Shown: positions 1 through 12,579 of the stretch, in pieces
Layout of the letters: every line of letters begins with the position of its first letter
How positions within the stretch are numbered: position 1 is the stretch's first letter
Origin: Dioscorea cayenensis subsp. rotundata
Lineage: Eukaryota > Streptophyta > Magnoliopsida > Dioscoreales > Dioscoreaceae
DNA: 64,000 nucleotides
Reading direction: 5' to 3'
NCBI RefSeq assembly: GCF_009730915.1
Contig: NC_052488.1
Span: forward strand, 18,160,305 to 18,224,304
Program-made: the position numbers and the translations under genes
The notes under the pieces: model-generated
What the model saw: the letters and a program-made list of their open reading frames with translations, nothing else
Databases searched by the model: none
What the model was told of the DNA's origin: nothing

Positions 1-900
1 TAATTTAGTGATCCATAGTCTAATCTGCTAAGTTTGATGACGTGGATTGGCATTATGTGACAAGCCAAGAGGTGACATGGTAAAGGAAGATGACGTAGCA
101 ATGATGACTTGGCAAAAGGGAGAAGTGACTAGGATGATGGTATGGCTAAAGCTTGGTGACATGGCATATGAAGATATGAGACTTAGAAGATTATGTTTGG
201 AGACCATGTTTAGAGAAATTCCTCTCAATGGACCATTTTTGAAAAGAACTATTTTTGGAAGGAAGATCAAGGTAAAGGGATCTCATCAAAAAGGTAAGTT
301 TTTTCTTAGGTGTGATTTTATCTATCCTACTAAAATCCGAAATGATAAATCATATCTTTGGTAAAACTCCTTTTAGAGAAGATCTATTTTAAAGAGAGAG
401 GAATATACTATTGTTTGCAAGAATAATCATAAAGATTGCAATGACAAACTTAGTTTGGTGTGAAGCTATTTGAAGACACAAACTAAGATAGGTAAAGACA
501 AGCCAATGTAATTATCAAGACCATATTTAGCAACACAATTTGAAGGGAGATGTAAGAGCTAATTATGGGTGGAGCTATTCAAGGAGACAAATCATATATG
601 GAGATTTGATTGAAGATTTGAAGATCCAAGAATGGATGAATGGAGATCATGCTTGAAGATATTGAAGGCTAAACTTAGATGAGATAAGATCAAGTTTAAT
701 AACAATATTTCCATGAGTCAAAAGAAGATCATATGGGAAGACAAAACTTGGACCAAGTTTAGAAAGAAGATCGGGAGATCTTTGGTGACCATTGTGGGAT
801 CGAAAATATGCATCTAGCATCATGAAAAAGACACCAGACGATATATCGAAGCACAAATATCGTATTTGTTTTGTGTGGGTTCTTTCATTCCTAATAGGGG
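1..900. other. Purine-rich dispersed-repeat-like DNA, no gene
   Basis: Long runs of GA-rich, 'gaagat'-type sequence resemble LTR or internal DNA of plant retrotransposons, but I found no LTR ends, primer-binding site or recognisable protein. The only open frames are 60-105 codons, lie on both strands, and match no family I know. It may be a truncated element running in from outside the window. Confidence 0.3.
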
Positions 901-1022
901 CAAGCCCCTATTATTAATTACCCCAGATTAGAAATCTTAGGAACCTCCGATTAATGGCAAAAATACAAGTAAAAGCGAAAGGATTTGCGAATTTATTATA
1001 TAAACATATTTATTTCATCACT

Positions 1023-1049
<27 letters not shown>
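1023..1049. repeat. (TA)n microsatellite
   Basis: About 13 uninterrupted TA units. Confidence 0.9.
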
Positions 1050-1054
<5 letters not shown>

Positions 1055-2522
1055 CTGCCGCCGTTGCCTGTGCCTTGTCACTGCGTTGCCTGCCGCATTG
1101 CCATTTTGAGACGTATATTTCATTACCGCCTCTTTTTTTTATAATTTTGGTCACTGTCTTGAAATGAATAGGCCACCACTGCCTATGTCTTATTATCGCG
1201 TTATATATCTCATTGCCACCCTGAGATAAATTTAACTACTATCTCGAGACCAGCATCCTGGTTGTTGCTTTGAGATTAGCAACATGCTATCATTTCTAGA
1301 TTTATTTATTTGTTTATTTATTTATTTATTTAAATCTGTTTCAGTCCACAGTTATTATAGAGGATTTTTTATTTATTTATTTGAGTATACATATATATTT
1401 AGGGATAGATATATATGCACCCATGTGTATGACAAGTGGGACCATTTTTTTTTAAACATGCACAAACATGCACGTGAAATTGCATATTTCTAAAAAAAAT
1501 TTTATCATTCATCATTTTTTTAATTAATTAATTTTTTTTATTCTCTTCTCTCTTTTTTTTTATCTCGGGCAAACGAATATGCTTTCTCATTCTTTTATTA
1601 CTATTTATTTTATTTATTTTTTTGCTTTATTTTATTTTTAATTTCATGCACGCAGGCATGCGCTTTTTTCCATACGCGTATGCATGCCCTTTTTTTTATT
1701 TTTTATATTTTTACCTATATGCATACATAACATGCTTCTTGGTCCATGTCTTTTTGGATTTTATTATTATTATTATTTTAAAAGACCAGCACGCATGCAT
1801 ACATATATTCCATGTGTACCAGCAACACACCACTTGTATTTGGATTTTTTTTTTTAGATCATCAAAGACAGTGACAAAGTCGTGCTTTGCCGCTTCATCG
1901 GCATCCATCAACTGACCATTAAATGCATGCATTTTTGTTTCCTTTACACACTTGAAATCATCAAGTCTTGAAGTGCTACTGCCAATGGACTTAAGATCAA
2001 TGACCTATGCATTGATATATAGATATATATATCTCCGGACGCGAATACCATCACTTCGTCAATGACTCCACTAGCATTAGTAGCAGGAACTTTGATAATG
2101 TGGGTAGCTATTCACTTGTCTTGGTCACACATTTTAATATCTTTTACTAATGAAAATGAGATCAAATCTATAAAGGATTATTGTCTGCAAATCATCGTTA
2201 GCCTCTGCACCCATCATTTCGGCCAGACGGAGAATTAGCAGCAGCAAGGACTGATGTTCTTGAGTTGAGAATTATGGTTATTCCTGTCTTGGCAATAGAT
2301 ATTGTTTACTGCTTCATGGCAATTTTTTTTTATTTATTTATTTATTAACATAAATCCCTCACTCATGTTTCTAATTATTACAAGTGAAGTTTTCTTCTGA
2401 TTCCATTTGCCATGGGTATTGATCTTAAGTCTACTATCCTTGCCAAGATGCCAAGTAGCCACCACGTACATCCCATGCAATTTTTTATTATTGTCTACAT
2501 ATACATTGCATGCTTTTGATTC

Positions 2523-2525
<3 letters not shown>

Positions 2526-2566
<41 letters not shown>
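2526..2566. repeat. (TTA)n microsatellite
   Basis: About 13 uninterrupted trinucleotide units. It produces the poly-Ile and poly-Asn tracts seen in the overlapping frames, which are not real proteins. Confidence 0.9.
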
Positions 2567-2567
<1 letters not shown>

Positions 2568-3058
2568 TCGCACTTCTCTGGTTGCATCTGATGAGATTCC
2601 CTCTCTCTCTTCTTTTTTTTTTTATATATATATATGATTTATGAATGTTTTTTTTTTTATTACTCCCATATGCATGCATGTCATGCTTCTCATTATTTTA
2701 TTTTGACTCATCATTTTTATTTTGCTTCATGGACATGTGCATACTTCTCAAAAATTTGTCATACACGGGTGCATGTATGGTGGGCCTTTAGGCTTCTCAT
2801 TTTTTTTTATATATTTTTTAGGTGGACATACATGTCTTATTGAAAATGATATGCCAACCAAAAATATACATTAATGGGAAACCATCAATATTTAATACAG
2901 TTCACTTGAGTGCTTGGTAAAACTTTATGCTTCAGATTGTAACTTAACTGATGATGGCAAACTTCTAAAATAAGAGAGCATGATCATGAATAAAGATTTT
3001 GATAACAATTGTAGGTGTTAATTCAAAGCATGATTCCCAATATTGATGGCATGCTTAT

Positions 3059-4439
<1,381 letters not shown>

Positions 4440-4440
<1 letters not shown>

Positions 4441-5234
4441 AAAGGATGAGGATAATTTTTTTTAAAATTTTTTATTAATTAATTTTTTTAATTAATTTTT
4501 TTTAAAAATTTTATTGTTAAAATATATTATATTTTTTTAAAAAAAAATTTTTATTTAATTTTTAATTTAACTTTTTTTTAATTGAGTTCAATTTAATAAT
4601 TAATTTTTTTTAAGTTTATTATTATTTTTTTTACTTATTTATTATTATTATTTGTTTTTTTAAAATTAATTTTTATTATTATTATTATTATTATATATAT
4701 TTTTTTTATATTATTATTTAATTTTGTTTCCTAATTATTAATTATTTTCTTTAATTAATTTTTTTTTCTTTTTTTTTAATCGCAAAACACCCATCCCTAT
4801 CTAATCCTAACTTCCGGATCACAACGAAGCAGGTAAGATCGGGTTCTTATCCCCTTTTTTTATTATTATTTTTATTTTTTATTATTTTTATTATTATTTT
4901 TATTTATTTTTTTATTATTTTTTTAAATTTAAATTATAATTCCAAATTTAAAAATTTAAATTTCGATTTTTTTTATTATTTTTAAATTTAAAAAGATTTA
5001 AATTTCGAATTTTTTTATTATTTTTAAAATTTAAATTTCGATTTTTTTTTATTTTTTTATTTTTTTATTTTATTATTTTATTATTCGCATTTTATTTATT
5101 ATTTTATTATTGTTTTATTATTTTATTTTATTATTTTATTATTATTTTATTATTTTTTTATTATTTATTAGTTATTATTTTTTCATTATATATTCATTAT
5201 TTATTTTATTATTATTATTATTATTTTAAAAATT
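4440..5234. repeat. Very AT-rich low-complexity DNA
   Basis: Almost entirely A and T, with nested ATT, TTTA and poly-T tracts and a few islands such as 4785-4845. No coding content or element ends are visible. Confidence 0.85.
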
Positions 5235-5690
5235 CACTCTACCTCGAGATACGTACTCAACTGCTTCAGGATTTGTATTTCTCCCATTGCCTCGAGATTC
5301 GTTCTCATGCCTCATAAAATTTAGGATTGCCTCGAGATGTGTGTTTGGGCTATCCTAAGATTTGAAATTGCCTCGAGATACGTGTTCTCAAGGATAATCT
5401 TGTAATAATAATAATTTTTTTATGCCTTGAGATATGTTCTCAAAGGGCAATTTTGTAATTTGCATTTTGTGCCTTGAGATATGTTCTCAAGGGCAACTAT
5501 GTAATTTTGCCTTTATGCCACAAGATATGTTCTCAAGGGCAATTTTTTTTTTTAAATAATTTTCTCTTTTTTTTTTTAAATTTTCATTTTACCTCGAGAT
5601 ATGTCCTCAAGGATAATGTATTTTTTTGCATTTATGCCTCGAGATATGTTCTCAAAGGCAATTTTGTAATTTGATATTTTTTTGCCTTGA
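5235..5690. repeat. Degenerate tandem repeat array (about 40-55 bp units)
   Basis: About nine diverged units, each opening with a form of CCTCGAGATA(C/T)GT followed by TCTCAAGG and an AT-rich spacer, start near 5241, 5291, 5331, 5370, 5424, 5470, 5516, 5590 and 5636. The shared core shows they are relatives of the 51-bp array that follows. The short ORF at 5474-5674 is made of this repeat and is not a gene. Confidence 0.8.
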
Positions 5691-6470
5691 GATACGTGCT
5701 CTCGACTGATCTTGTGATTTAAATATTTTATATCACGTCGAGATCTGTGCTCTCGACAGATCTTGTGATTTAAATATTTTACATCGTCTCGAGATCTGTG
5801 CTCTCGGCCTCGAGATCTGTGCTCTCGGCTGATCTTATGATTTAAATATTTTAGATCACCTCGAGATCTGTGCTCTCGGCTGATCTTGTGATTTAAATAT
5901 TTTAGATCGCCTCGAGATCTGTGCTCTCGGCTGATCTTGTGATTTGAATATTTTAGATCACCTCGAGATCTGTGCTCTCAGCTGATCTTGTGATTTAAAT
6001 ATTTTAGATCACCTCGAGATCTGTGCTCTCGGCTGATCTTGTGATTTGAATATTATAGATCACCTCGAGGTCTGTGCTCTCGGCTGATCTTGTGATTTGA
6101 ATATTTTAGATCACCTCGAGATCTGTGCTCTTGGCTAATCTTGTGATTTAAATATTTTAGATCAGCTCGAGATCTGTGCTCTCGGCTGATCTTGTGATTT
6201 GAATATTTTAGATCACCTCGAGATCTGTGCTCTTGGCTGATCTTGTGATTTAAATATTTTAGATCGCCTCGAGATCTATGCTCTCGGCTGATCTTGTGAT
6301 TTAAATATTATAGATCACCTCGAGGTCTGTGCTCTCGGCTGATCTTGTGATTTGAATATTTTAGATCACCTCGAGATCTGTGCTCTTGGTTGATCTTGTG
6401 ATTTAAATATTTTAGATCGCCTCGAGATCTGTGCTCTTGGCTGATCTTGTGATTTAAATATTTTAAATTA
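5684..6470. repeat. 51-bp minisatellite array
   Basis: About 15 head-to-tail units with a 51-bp period. Each has the core CTCGAGATCTGTGCTCTCGG followed by CTGATCTTGTGATTT and an AATATTTTAGATC spacer. Most units differ at only a few bases. An extra partial core near 5785-5830 shows an internal slippage event. Units become uneven at both ends. No open frame of note crosses it. Confidence 0.92.
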
Positions 6471-6639
6471 TCTCAAAAATGTCTTCTGCACTTATCTTGA
6501 ATATATCCAAATATAATGAAATTTATTTATTTTAACCAGTTGTTTTCCCAATTCGATTATGATTTGACTGTGTGTAATTTTTTTAAAATTTTTATTCGAT
6601 TTGAATCAGGACATACAATTTTTTACATAAACAACCATC

Positions 6640-7235
6640 TTTGGTGAGATGGTTGTGTGTGCCTTGGTAGGCGCGTTCCTCGAGAGAGGAGACTTACTGA
6701 AGTGACGTGAGGAAGGAAACGGTTACAGGCAGGAGGAGCTCGGGATGAGTCAACTGCTACGAAGCGAACTGAAGGAATCGGGAGGGTTTAAGGTGTCGCC
6801 AGTTCGGGTACAAATGGCTAGAACTCAGTCATGTTCAGTAAGGTGGACAATGTTGCAACTGGGTGTTGCAACATTTAACTTTGGAAGGTGTCCAAGTTAG
6901 GAAGTCGCGGAGAATTCTAAAAAAGGAAAGATAATAGACGCAGGTGCGTCTATATAAGATATCCTGCTTGAAGATTTAGGATGAGCCACAAGTGAAAGAC
7001 CCTTCGGTGAAGGTTGAGGAGAGCGGGCATCGGGCAATCTTAAGAGGGTATTCTTTGTCTTGAGTGAGTAAGGGAGTGTTGTACTCTTTTATTTTTATCA
7101 CCTCTTTTTAGTGGATTATTTCTCCCAGGGCTTGCCCCCACCCGGATGTAGGCAAGGTTGTACCGAACTGGGTTACCAACTTATGCATCTTCTTTCTCTT
7201 GCTTGATTGTGTATGTGCTTTATATTCTTGTGAGA
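6640..7235 (+). mobile_element. LTR remnant or solo LTR, probably Ty1/copia
   Basis: The sequence has the layout of a plant LTR read on the plus strand: a GC-richer U3 part, a TATA-like box at 6949-6958, then the characteristic block 'agtggattatttctcccag', 'gcttgccccc', 'gatgtaggcaaggttg' and an R/U5-like T-rich tail. Similar blocks lie near the 3' end of many plant copia LTRs. No second LTR, internal region or clear target duplication is seen, so a solo LTR or truncated copy is likely. The exact ends are uncertain. It abuts the truncated Rab GDI fragment. Confidence 0.6.
6949..6958 (+). promoter_or_regulatory. TATA-like box within the LTR remnant
   Basis: The motif TCTATATAAGAT sits in the position expected for an LTR promoter, upstream of the conserved R/U5-like block. 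Confidence 0.5.
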
Positions 7236-7835
7236 TTGAGTGACTCCCCCAAACACACTAATCCACCGGAACTATCACAATCCACAAACTCAACAGAGAA
7301 ACCAAAACAAGAAGTACCAAATTAATCAAGGACATCCAAATCGATCAACTAAAACCAAATCACCAATCAGCCATACTATCCAGACAAGATTGATTCATAA
7401 GAAATCTAACGCAATTAGAAACAAGATGATCGCAAGAAATCAAACAAAACATCCAAAATTAAACCCCAAAAAGATAAAAGAAAAAAAAAACAAGCGAGGA
7501 CCTTAAGGCCATCAACAGAGAGAAGGACGCTGAGAATGCACTCCTTGATGCTGGTGTCTAGCACGATGACATCTCATTCTTCATCCATGGTGAAATCGAG
7601 CAAGATGGAGTGAGATAGTGGAAGGAGGATGTGGAGAGGGGTTTGGAGAAAGGATGGTGGAGAGCGGAGGGGACAGGGCGGTAGAGGCGAGGTATGGGGC
7701 AATGGGGGTGAAGAGGAGCATGAGAAGCTTGGAGGCATCACCAATAACCGTAGAAGAGAAGAAGATGAGCTTTTTGGGACGGAGTGATGGCAGAGGGCAG
7801 AGCCATAGAGGAATGTGATGGAGGCAATTTTCAAA
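7236..7835 (-). pseudogene. Rab GDP-dissociation inhibitor, first exon and leader only
   Basis: From an ATG at 7588 the minus strand reads MDEE-stop-DVIVLDTSIKE, then CILSVLLSVDGLKVL to 7496. This is the start of Rab GDI, the cytosolic protein that extracts GDP-bound Rab GTPases from membranes; the block matches its N-terminal nucleotide-fold region. The fifth codon, normally Tyr, is TGA (7574-7576). Upstream, 7589-7835 is a C/T-rich stretch like a plant 5' leader. After the exon (AAG|GT at 7505-7502, or a donor slightly later) comes T-rich sequence to about 7236 with the look of a plant first intron. It stops at the LTR remnant, so the rest of the gene is missing. Confidence 0.7.
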
Positions 7836-8223
7836 TTGTAGTCACAAGTGAAAATTTATTTTTCACCAACAATTTATTTAATTTACATCTTATTTTCAAG
7901 CAGATTAACTCAACCTAGCTTAAGCCCTTTCATTATTCACATAATTAGCACATACCATTAGGGAAGCACTAGCCAACAAAATAAAGGAGTGTTTGGTTCG
8001 TAGAATCTTCATTCTGACTCTCAGAAAAATTTGGTGGTATGCAAGATACCCATGTTTAGTTCATAAATTTTCATTAAATTCCTAGTAAAGTTAATTGCCA
8101 AGAGTTTTACATTCTCATGAAGCATGAGAATTTGAAATCCTCTTGAGTAAGCGGTATTATCACATTCCTCTAACGAGGGAATGCAACACCATATACATAC
8201 ATACATATATATATATATATAAT
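7836..8223. other. Left part of a possible MITE interrupted by the Mutator-like element
   Basis: At 7988 begins GAGTGTTTGGTTCGTAGAAT. On the far side of the Mutator-like element, near 11625-11655, the reverse complement reads GGACTTATTTGGTTCAC then GGAATCTT. These could be the two ends of an older TTTGGTT-type MITE (about 7988-11653) into which the 8224-11335 element jumped. No target duplication was recognised, so this is tentative. No coding sequence is present. Confidence 0.35.
8215..8223. repeat. 9-bp target-site duplication, left copy
   Basis: ATATATAAT directly abuts the outer end of the left inverted repeat and is repeated exactly at 11336-11344. The simple composition lowers its weight slightly, but its position at both ends is exact. 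Confidence 0.8.
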
Positions 8224-8363
8224 GCGTAATGCTATATAGAGTGAACCGCTCCCATGAACCAGCCACACGACTGATGTGGCTGGTGACATGGCAGCGGTTC
8301 TCTCTCATATTTATTATTATTAATTTTTTATTTTAAAATTTTAAAAAATGGGTTAATGAGCAA

Positions 8364-8405
<42 letters not shown>

Positions 8406-8625
8406 TCTGTGCCCTAGTTTGCTCCCGTCCACCGCATCCCCTCTCTCTTGCATCACCGCTCCCGACTGTCGCTTCCCTCTCTCTTGTGGCAAGAGTGCCC
8501 GGCAGCCGTTCCTCTCTCTGTTGTGCCCCCATCCTGGCAGTCGCTCCCCACTGTCGTGTGCCTCCGCTGTCGGCCACCGATCATCATTCTTTCTATCGTG
8601 TGATGTAGCTCCCGGCCGCCGCTAT
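8224..8625 (+). repeat. Left terminal inverted repeat
   Basis: It pairs with 10965-11335 in inverted orientation. The inner half is GC-rich and open in several frames (ORFs of 74-107 codons), but these are repeat sequence rather than genes. A good splice donor, AATCAG|GTATGA, lies near 8772, just inside the repeat. Confidence 0.8.
8367..8402. repeat. (TC)n microsatellite in the left inverted repeat
   Basis: About 18 TC units. The right inverted repeat has a shorter, interrupted GA counterpart near 11167-11191. Confidence 0.85.
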
Positions 8626-9454
8626 CCTTTCTCCTATGCCCCAACTCCGGGCTGTCACTCCCTTTCTCCTGTGGACTAGCTTTGGGCCACTGCTCTCCTC
8701 TCTCTCGTGCCGCCACTCCACACTCTCGTGGCCCAGTCACCGGTCGACGCTCCCTGTCATTCTCGTCGAGAATCAGGTATGAAGCATCGTGGTGTATTTT
8801 TTTTTGAATAACTATGTGATTTTTGTCTTAATCTTTTAGACTTTGAGATCAATACTGTTTGATGGGAATCCATCCATAACAAGCAAGTGATTTGCTGACA
8901 ATTTTTGTATCTTGAAGTCGTGTCTCAATTACGAGTTTTTTCTACTCTTTCTGAATCAGTGTTGTATACCATTTCCAACTATCAGTCATATTTCACATTC
9001 AAGAAAGGTGAAGATTCATCACCTTCTTATTTGAAGCCGCTGGTGGTGCCTGATTTCATCGTGATCTTTTCTTGGATGATGTGTATTTCTTGTATGGTTG
9101 CTTTGCATTCTCTATATTTGGCTGTCCTTATGGGGATTCGGAGAGCAAGATGATTTTATAAAAATTCCTTCTTTGAGATCTCTGTTTGCGGTTCCCCTAT
9201 TCAGGGAGACATATTTTTATTAAGGTAGTGTCTATTAATCATTTGTGCTATGAGACCCATATTTAGCTTCTAAGTTCCAATTCAGTGGTACTTTGATATG
9301 TAAGAAGCTTTATAGCTCTGCATTACATGTAATGCAGGTTGTTTCTATGAAAACATTTCTTTTTTTTCCTTTGAAGTTCCATGTTGTTGTTTCTAATTGT
9401 TTCAAATGATGCTATGCCATAGTGCCAATGTTCTTTAATTGCATATATCATGTA

Positions 9455-9535
9455 TCATAAATCAATGATGAGGAGATAGACTACTGCCCAGTTTGCAAAA
9501 CTGATTTAGGGTCTAGAGGACAAGCTTAGGTAAAC
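9455..9535 (+). pseudogene. Captured RING-finger exon fragment, DRIP-like E3 ubiquitin ligase
   Basis: The plus strand reads INDEEIDYCPVCKTDLG, the second half of a C3HC4 RING of the DREB2A-interacting protein (DRIP) type, where the CPVC pair supplies the last zinc ligands. Upstream, the expected Cys-Ile-Tyr run is present, but a TAA or one-base slip separates it from INDEE, and the frame stops at TAG directly before GTAAAC, a donor-like site. The first half of the RING is missing. It lies inside the Mutator-like element, so this is a transduplicated gene piece. Confidence 0.6.
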
Positions 9536-9659
9536 TTCTTGTTTTCTTTTATTATAATCTTTTATTGTATTCCATAGTTTTATGATAAGTAACTATTTTT
9601 TAATGGTTTGTTATGATAAGTAACTATTCTTTCATTATAATCTTTTGGTGTATTTTATA

Positions 9660-9795
9660 GATCTATATCATCATTGGTAGTTAGCACACCAAGAATAGCA
9701 GCCCAGTTGGCTTTGATAAAAAAAGAACTGATGAAGAATTGCTCAAAGGAAAAAACAAACTTGCAGGATTATATACATGATTATCATACAATAAA
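9660..9795 (+). pseudogene. Second captured DRIP-like exon fragment
   Basis: After an acceptor-like TTATAG the frame reads RSISSLVVSTPRIAAQLALI and stays open for about 40 codons. The RSxSSLVVSTPR block resembles the segment that follows the RING domain in plant DRIP proteins. Order and strand agree with the RING fragment about 130 bp upstream, so the element probably took up one contiguous genomic piece including an intron. The assignment rests on a short motif. Confidence 0.5.
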
Positions 9796-10960
9796 TATAT
9801 ATATAAAAAAGACAAGTCATGGAGTTTGAGTTGGATATGGAACACTATCCAGTGTATACTTTGTCTGATTTGTCATGAATCTTGCCATCGATCTAAAAAT
9901 AAAATACAATAAACGACGTGTTAAGTTGTATTCATGGTTGCTCACCACCTCACCTGCAAGAATGATGAAAAACATAAAGAAACACAAAACTATCATATCA
10001 GAAAGTTTCTTAACCATAGCAGTTCCACATATACCTTTCAAATAAATTGGTTGCTTGCTCCTCATGACACCAATAAAATCACAAGGAATAATCCTTCCAT
10101 GTTAGTCACAAGAAATTCATGCATCAAATAATGATATTCAACAAATAACTGGAAAGGAAATATATTTGCAGTAAAAATGCACAACAGACTAAATGAACAT
10201 AAGTAGATAAACAACAACAGAATAAGGCAGGTTTAAGAAGGAAATATATTTATTCTAATCCACCTTAATTCATCCCCTATTTTGTCGAATCCAAGATCAA
10301 ACAAATTGCTTGACAAGCTATGGTGTACATCTATAAGCTCAAATTGTTTTCAGAAAAAGAACAAACTATTATCACATATTTGTCACAATTCAAACTCAGC
10401 AAGTATCTTTCCTGTGAGCAAGAAGAATTAAGCACATCACATCTCAAAACCTCTCTCAATCTATTTGTGTTTGTTTAGTTTACATTTTTCATTTCACACA
10501 TGCATTCATATCCAAATAAATAATCCAAAAAGACCCTAGTAAAGTAATAATTCAGAAAGCTGAGAATTCCAGTTCTGTATAGAACACAATTAGAAATATT
10601 TGATGGTAAATGACAGATAAGCAGCAAATCAGGATGGAAAAAAAAGTTAAGAAATTCTTCCAAATCCAAAAGCTAAAGCTTAGCAAAGCAACACAAACAT
10701 TAATAAGCCTATAATCAAAGAAGTTGGCAGCGTCATTCAGTCAATTTCACCGGTCTCAAATTAAAGAGGGATGCCATCAATAGAAACACCCTTCCCATTA
10801 CTCTTCATACTAACCTGGGATGACAAATAGCACCAATAGAAGATTAGGAGACTAGTAGAACTAGACATTTAAAATTTCAACCAAGTAAAATAATCAAATA
10901 GAGACCTGTTGGATATGCGGCTGAAATTTCTCCAATGCTTGAGAGTAAGGTAGTATAGTG
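9796..10960. other. Unassigned interior of the Mutator-like element
   Basis: AT-rich sequence with short ORFs on both strands and no recognised domain. It may be captured intron or untranslated DNA from a host gene. Confidence 0.4.
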
Positions 10961-10964
10961 GAGG

Positions 10965-11335
10965 CACACGAGAGAAAGAACGATGATCGACGGCCGACAG
11001 GGGAGGCACACGATAGTGGGGAGTGGCTGCCGGGATCAGGGGCACAACAGAGAGGGGAGCGGCTGCCGGGCACTCATGCCACAAGATAGAGGAAAGCGAC
11101 GACCGAGAGCGGTGGTGCAGGAGGGAGGGGATGCTGTGGACGAGAGCAAGCTAGGGCACAAACATGAGAGAGATATATATAGAGAGAGAGACAAAATGTC
11201 TATCATTAACCCACTTTTTAAATTTTTAAAATAAAAAAATAATAATAATGAGGAGAGAGAACCGCTGCCACGTCACCAGGCACATTAGTCGTGTGGCTGG
11301 TTCGTGTAAAAGGTTCGCTCAATATAGCATTACTC
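10965..11335 (-). repeat. Right terminal inverted repeat
   Basis: Inverted partner of 8224-8625, ending GCATTACTC next to the 9-bp duplication. It differs from the left copy by scattered substitutions and small indels. Confidence 0.8.
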
Positions 11336-11344
11336 ATATATAAT
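11336..11344. repeat. 9-bp target-site duplication, right copy
   Basis: ATATATAAT, identical to 8215-8223. Confidence 0.8.
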
Positions 11345-12330
11345 GTCATGTCATTACATCTTGAATTGACAACAATGATTTTTTTTTTTTTTCATTTTTA
11401 CATTTTAGTTTCAGTAAACATATAATGCAATTATTATAAAAATAAAAACGTGTAAGAATAGTTTGTCATTCAAAAATCTATGGAGATGTATTGCTAAATT
11501 TATTTTTATTATTATTCAAAAATTATACATAAATGTATTTATATAATTCAAAATTTAACTATATCATATTACTTGTCAGTTTTGTACCAAACCAAGCAAA
11601 TTAATATAGCATAACAAACCCATTAAGATTCCAATGTGAACCAAATAAGTCCATATAACATACCCATCACCAAGAAAAATTATCAATGAACTCGAATATG
11701 TCTGAGACATAACTCATTCTTAGACATAGATTTATAAATTTTATTATTTATTATTATATAATATTTTAAAAAATTAATATATTTTTATTTTAAAAATTAT
11801 TAAATAGAACAATCCAACTGATGAGGATATAAACAGTGTCTACGAAATCATCTCTCACCCACCAAAATAATCTAAATCCATTGTAAAATGCCATGTTTTG
11901 AAAACCAAACTTACTCGCAAAGAGCTTTCTATTTTATTTTATTTTATTTTTAACAAAGAACTTGTTGGCTTCCCATATCAGTCCCTCTGTCTGTGTATAC
12001 TTTCATCTTCCGAAATAGGTAGTCAGTGTAATTAATATGTCTCTCACAATACTCACCCACCACAAATCTCTGAAGTACTCTCCTCACCATATGACCCAGC
12101 TCCATTAACTGATCAACTAATGAACCAAACTATATCCCTCCCCTGTATGATGCAATAATACATTAATAATGCAGTAGTTACAAGAAAATAATATTTCATT
12201 ACAAAAATGCAAGATACAGCCATATTCAGTAATATGATGTAATAAGGTAACAACATCCAAAAATGTCCCACAAAACTTGATTTCTCGTTCGGATTATACC
12301 TTGTGACCACAAGAGATAAGCGAAGCTTTA
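11345..12330. other. AT-rich intergenic DNA
   Basis: Includes the right half of the possible interrupted MITE up to about 11653. The rest has no family signature on either strand. Confidence 0.5.
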
Positions 12331-12578
12331 GGCAGTGGCTGGCAAGGCACTGTCGAAGATGCCAATGCCCTTAAAGAGGTGGGCACAGAGGGCAGCCCTA
12401 GTAAATAAGAGAAAAAGGCCATCCCCGCCTACTGTTAAACTTTTGAGAAAACAGCCTCGAGGCAGCCGTATGACTGGAGAGCTCGTAGCACTTCAGCCCG
12501 GCGATGGTCCCAGCTCTCACTCCCCGGTTGTAGCTCACCTGAAGATAAGTACATCTTGGGGACCTTCAGTGGGGTAGT
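12331..12578 (-). pseudogene. AOP-like 2-oxoglutarate-dependent dioxygenase, exon 1 fragment
   Basis: From 12575 the minus strand reads TPLKVPKMYLSSGELQPGSE, then ESWDHRRAEVLRALQSYGCL and EAVFSKV before a TAA. This is the N-terminal domain of AOP-type 2-oxoglutarate/Fe(II)-dependent dioxygenases, in which the 'LKPG..W......AL..YGCFEAVYD' block is conserved. Beyond the stop, related sequence (IFDSALPATA) continues in another frame to about 12331. The catalytic core with the His-Asp-His iron ligands is absent. It is a truncated, frameshifted relic lying about 0.9 kb beyond the stop codon of the SRO gene. Confidence 0.65.
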
Positions 12579-12579
12579 T

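Larger units (their letters stand above)
901..3058. other. AT-rich intergenic DNA with microsatellites
   Basis: No coding segment could be supported. The stretch is T-rich with poly-T runs, TTTA repeats near 1300-1390, a TA microsatellite and an ATT microsatellite. The ORFs here are hydrophobic translations of low-complexity T-rich DNA. Confidence 0.6.
8224..11335. mobile_element. Mutator-like element (Pack-MULE type), non-autonomous
   Basis: The element is 3112 bp with long terminal inverted repeats. The left end starts GCGTAATGCTATATAGAG and the right end, reverse-complemented, starts GAGTAATGCTATATTGAG. Matching continues inward for about 350-400 bp through 'gtgaacc', 'agccacacgac', 'tgggttaatga', a CT-repeat and a GC-rich block (left about 8224-8625, right about 10965-11335). 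A perfect 9-bp target duplication flanks it, the size typical of Mutator elements. No transposase is present. Instead it holds exon-like pieces of a host RING-type E3 ligase gene on the plus strand. TIR divergence shows it is not a recent insertion. Confidence 0.85.

Noticed and set aside
5474..5674. ORF with repeated RYVLKG motif
   Set aside because: Translation of the degenerate minisatellite, not a protein repeat family.
8356..8740. Overlapping ORFs of 74-107 codons on both strands
   Set aside because: They lie in the terminal inverted repeat of the Mutator-like element and come from GC-rich, CT-repeat DNA.
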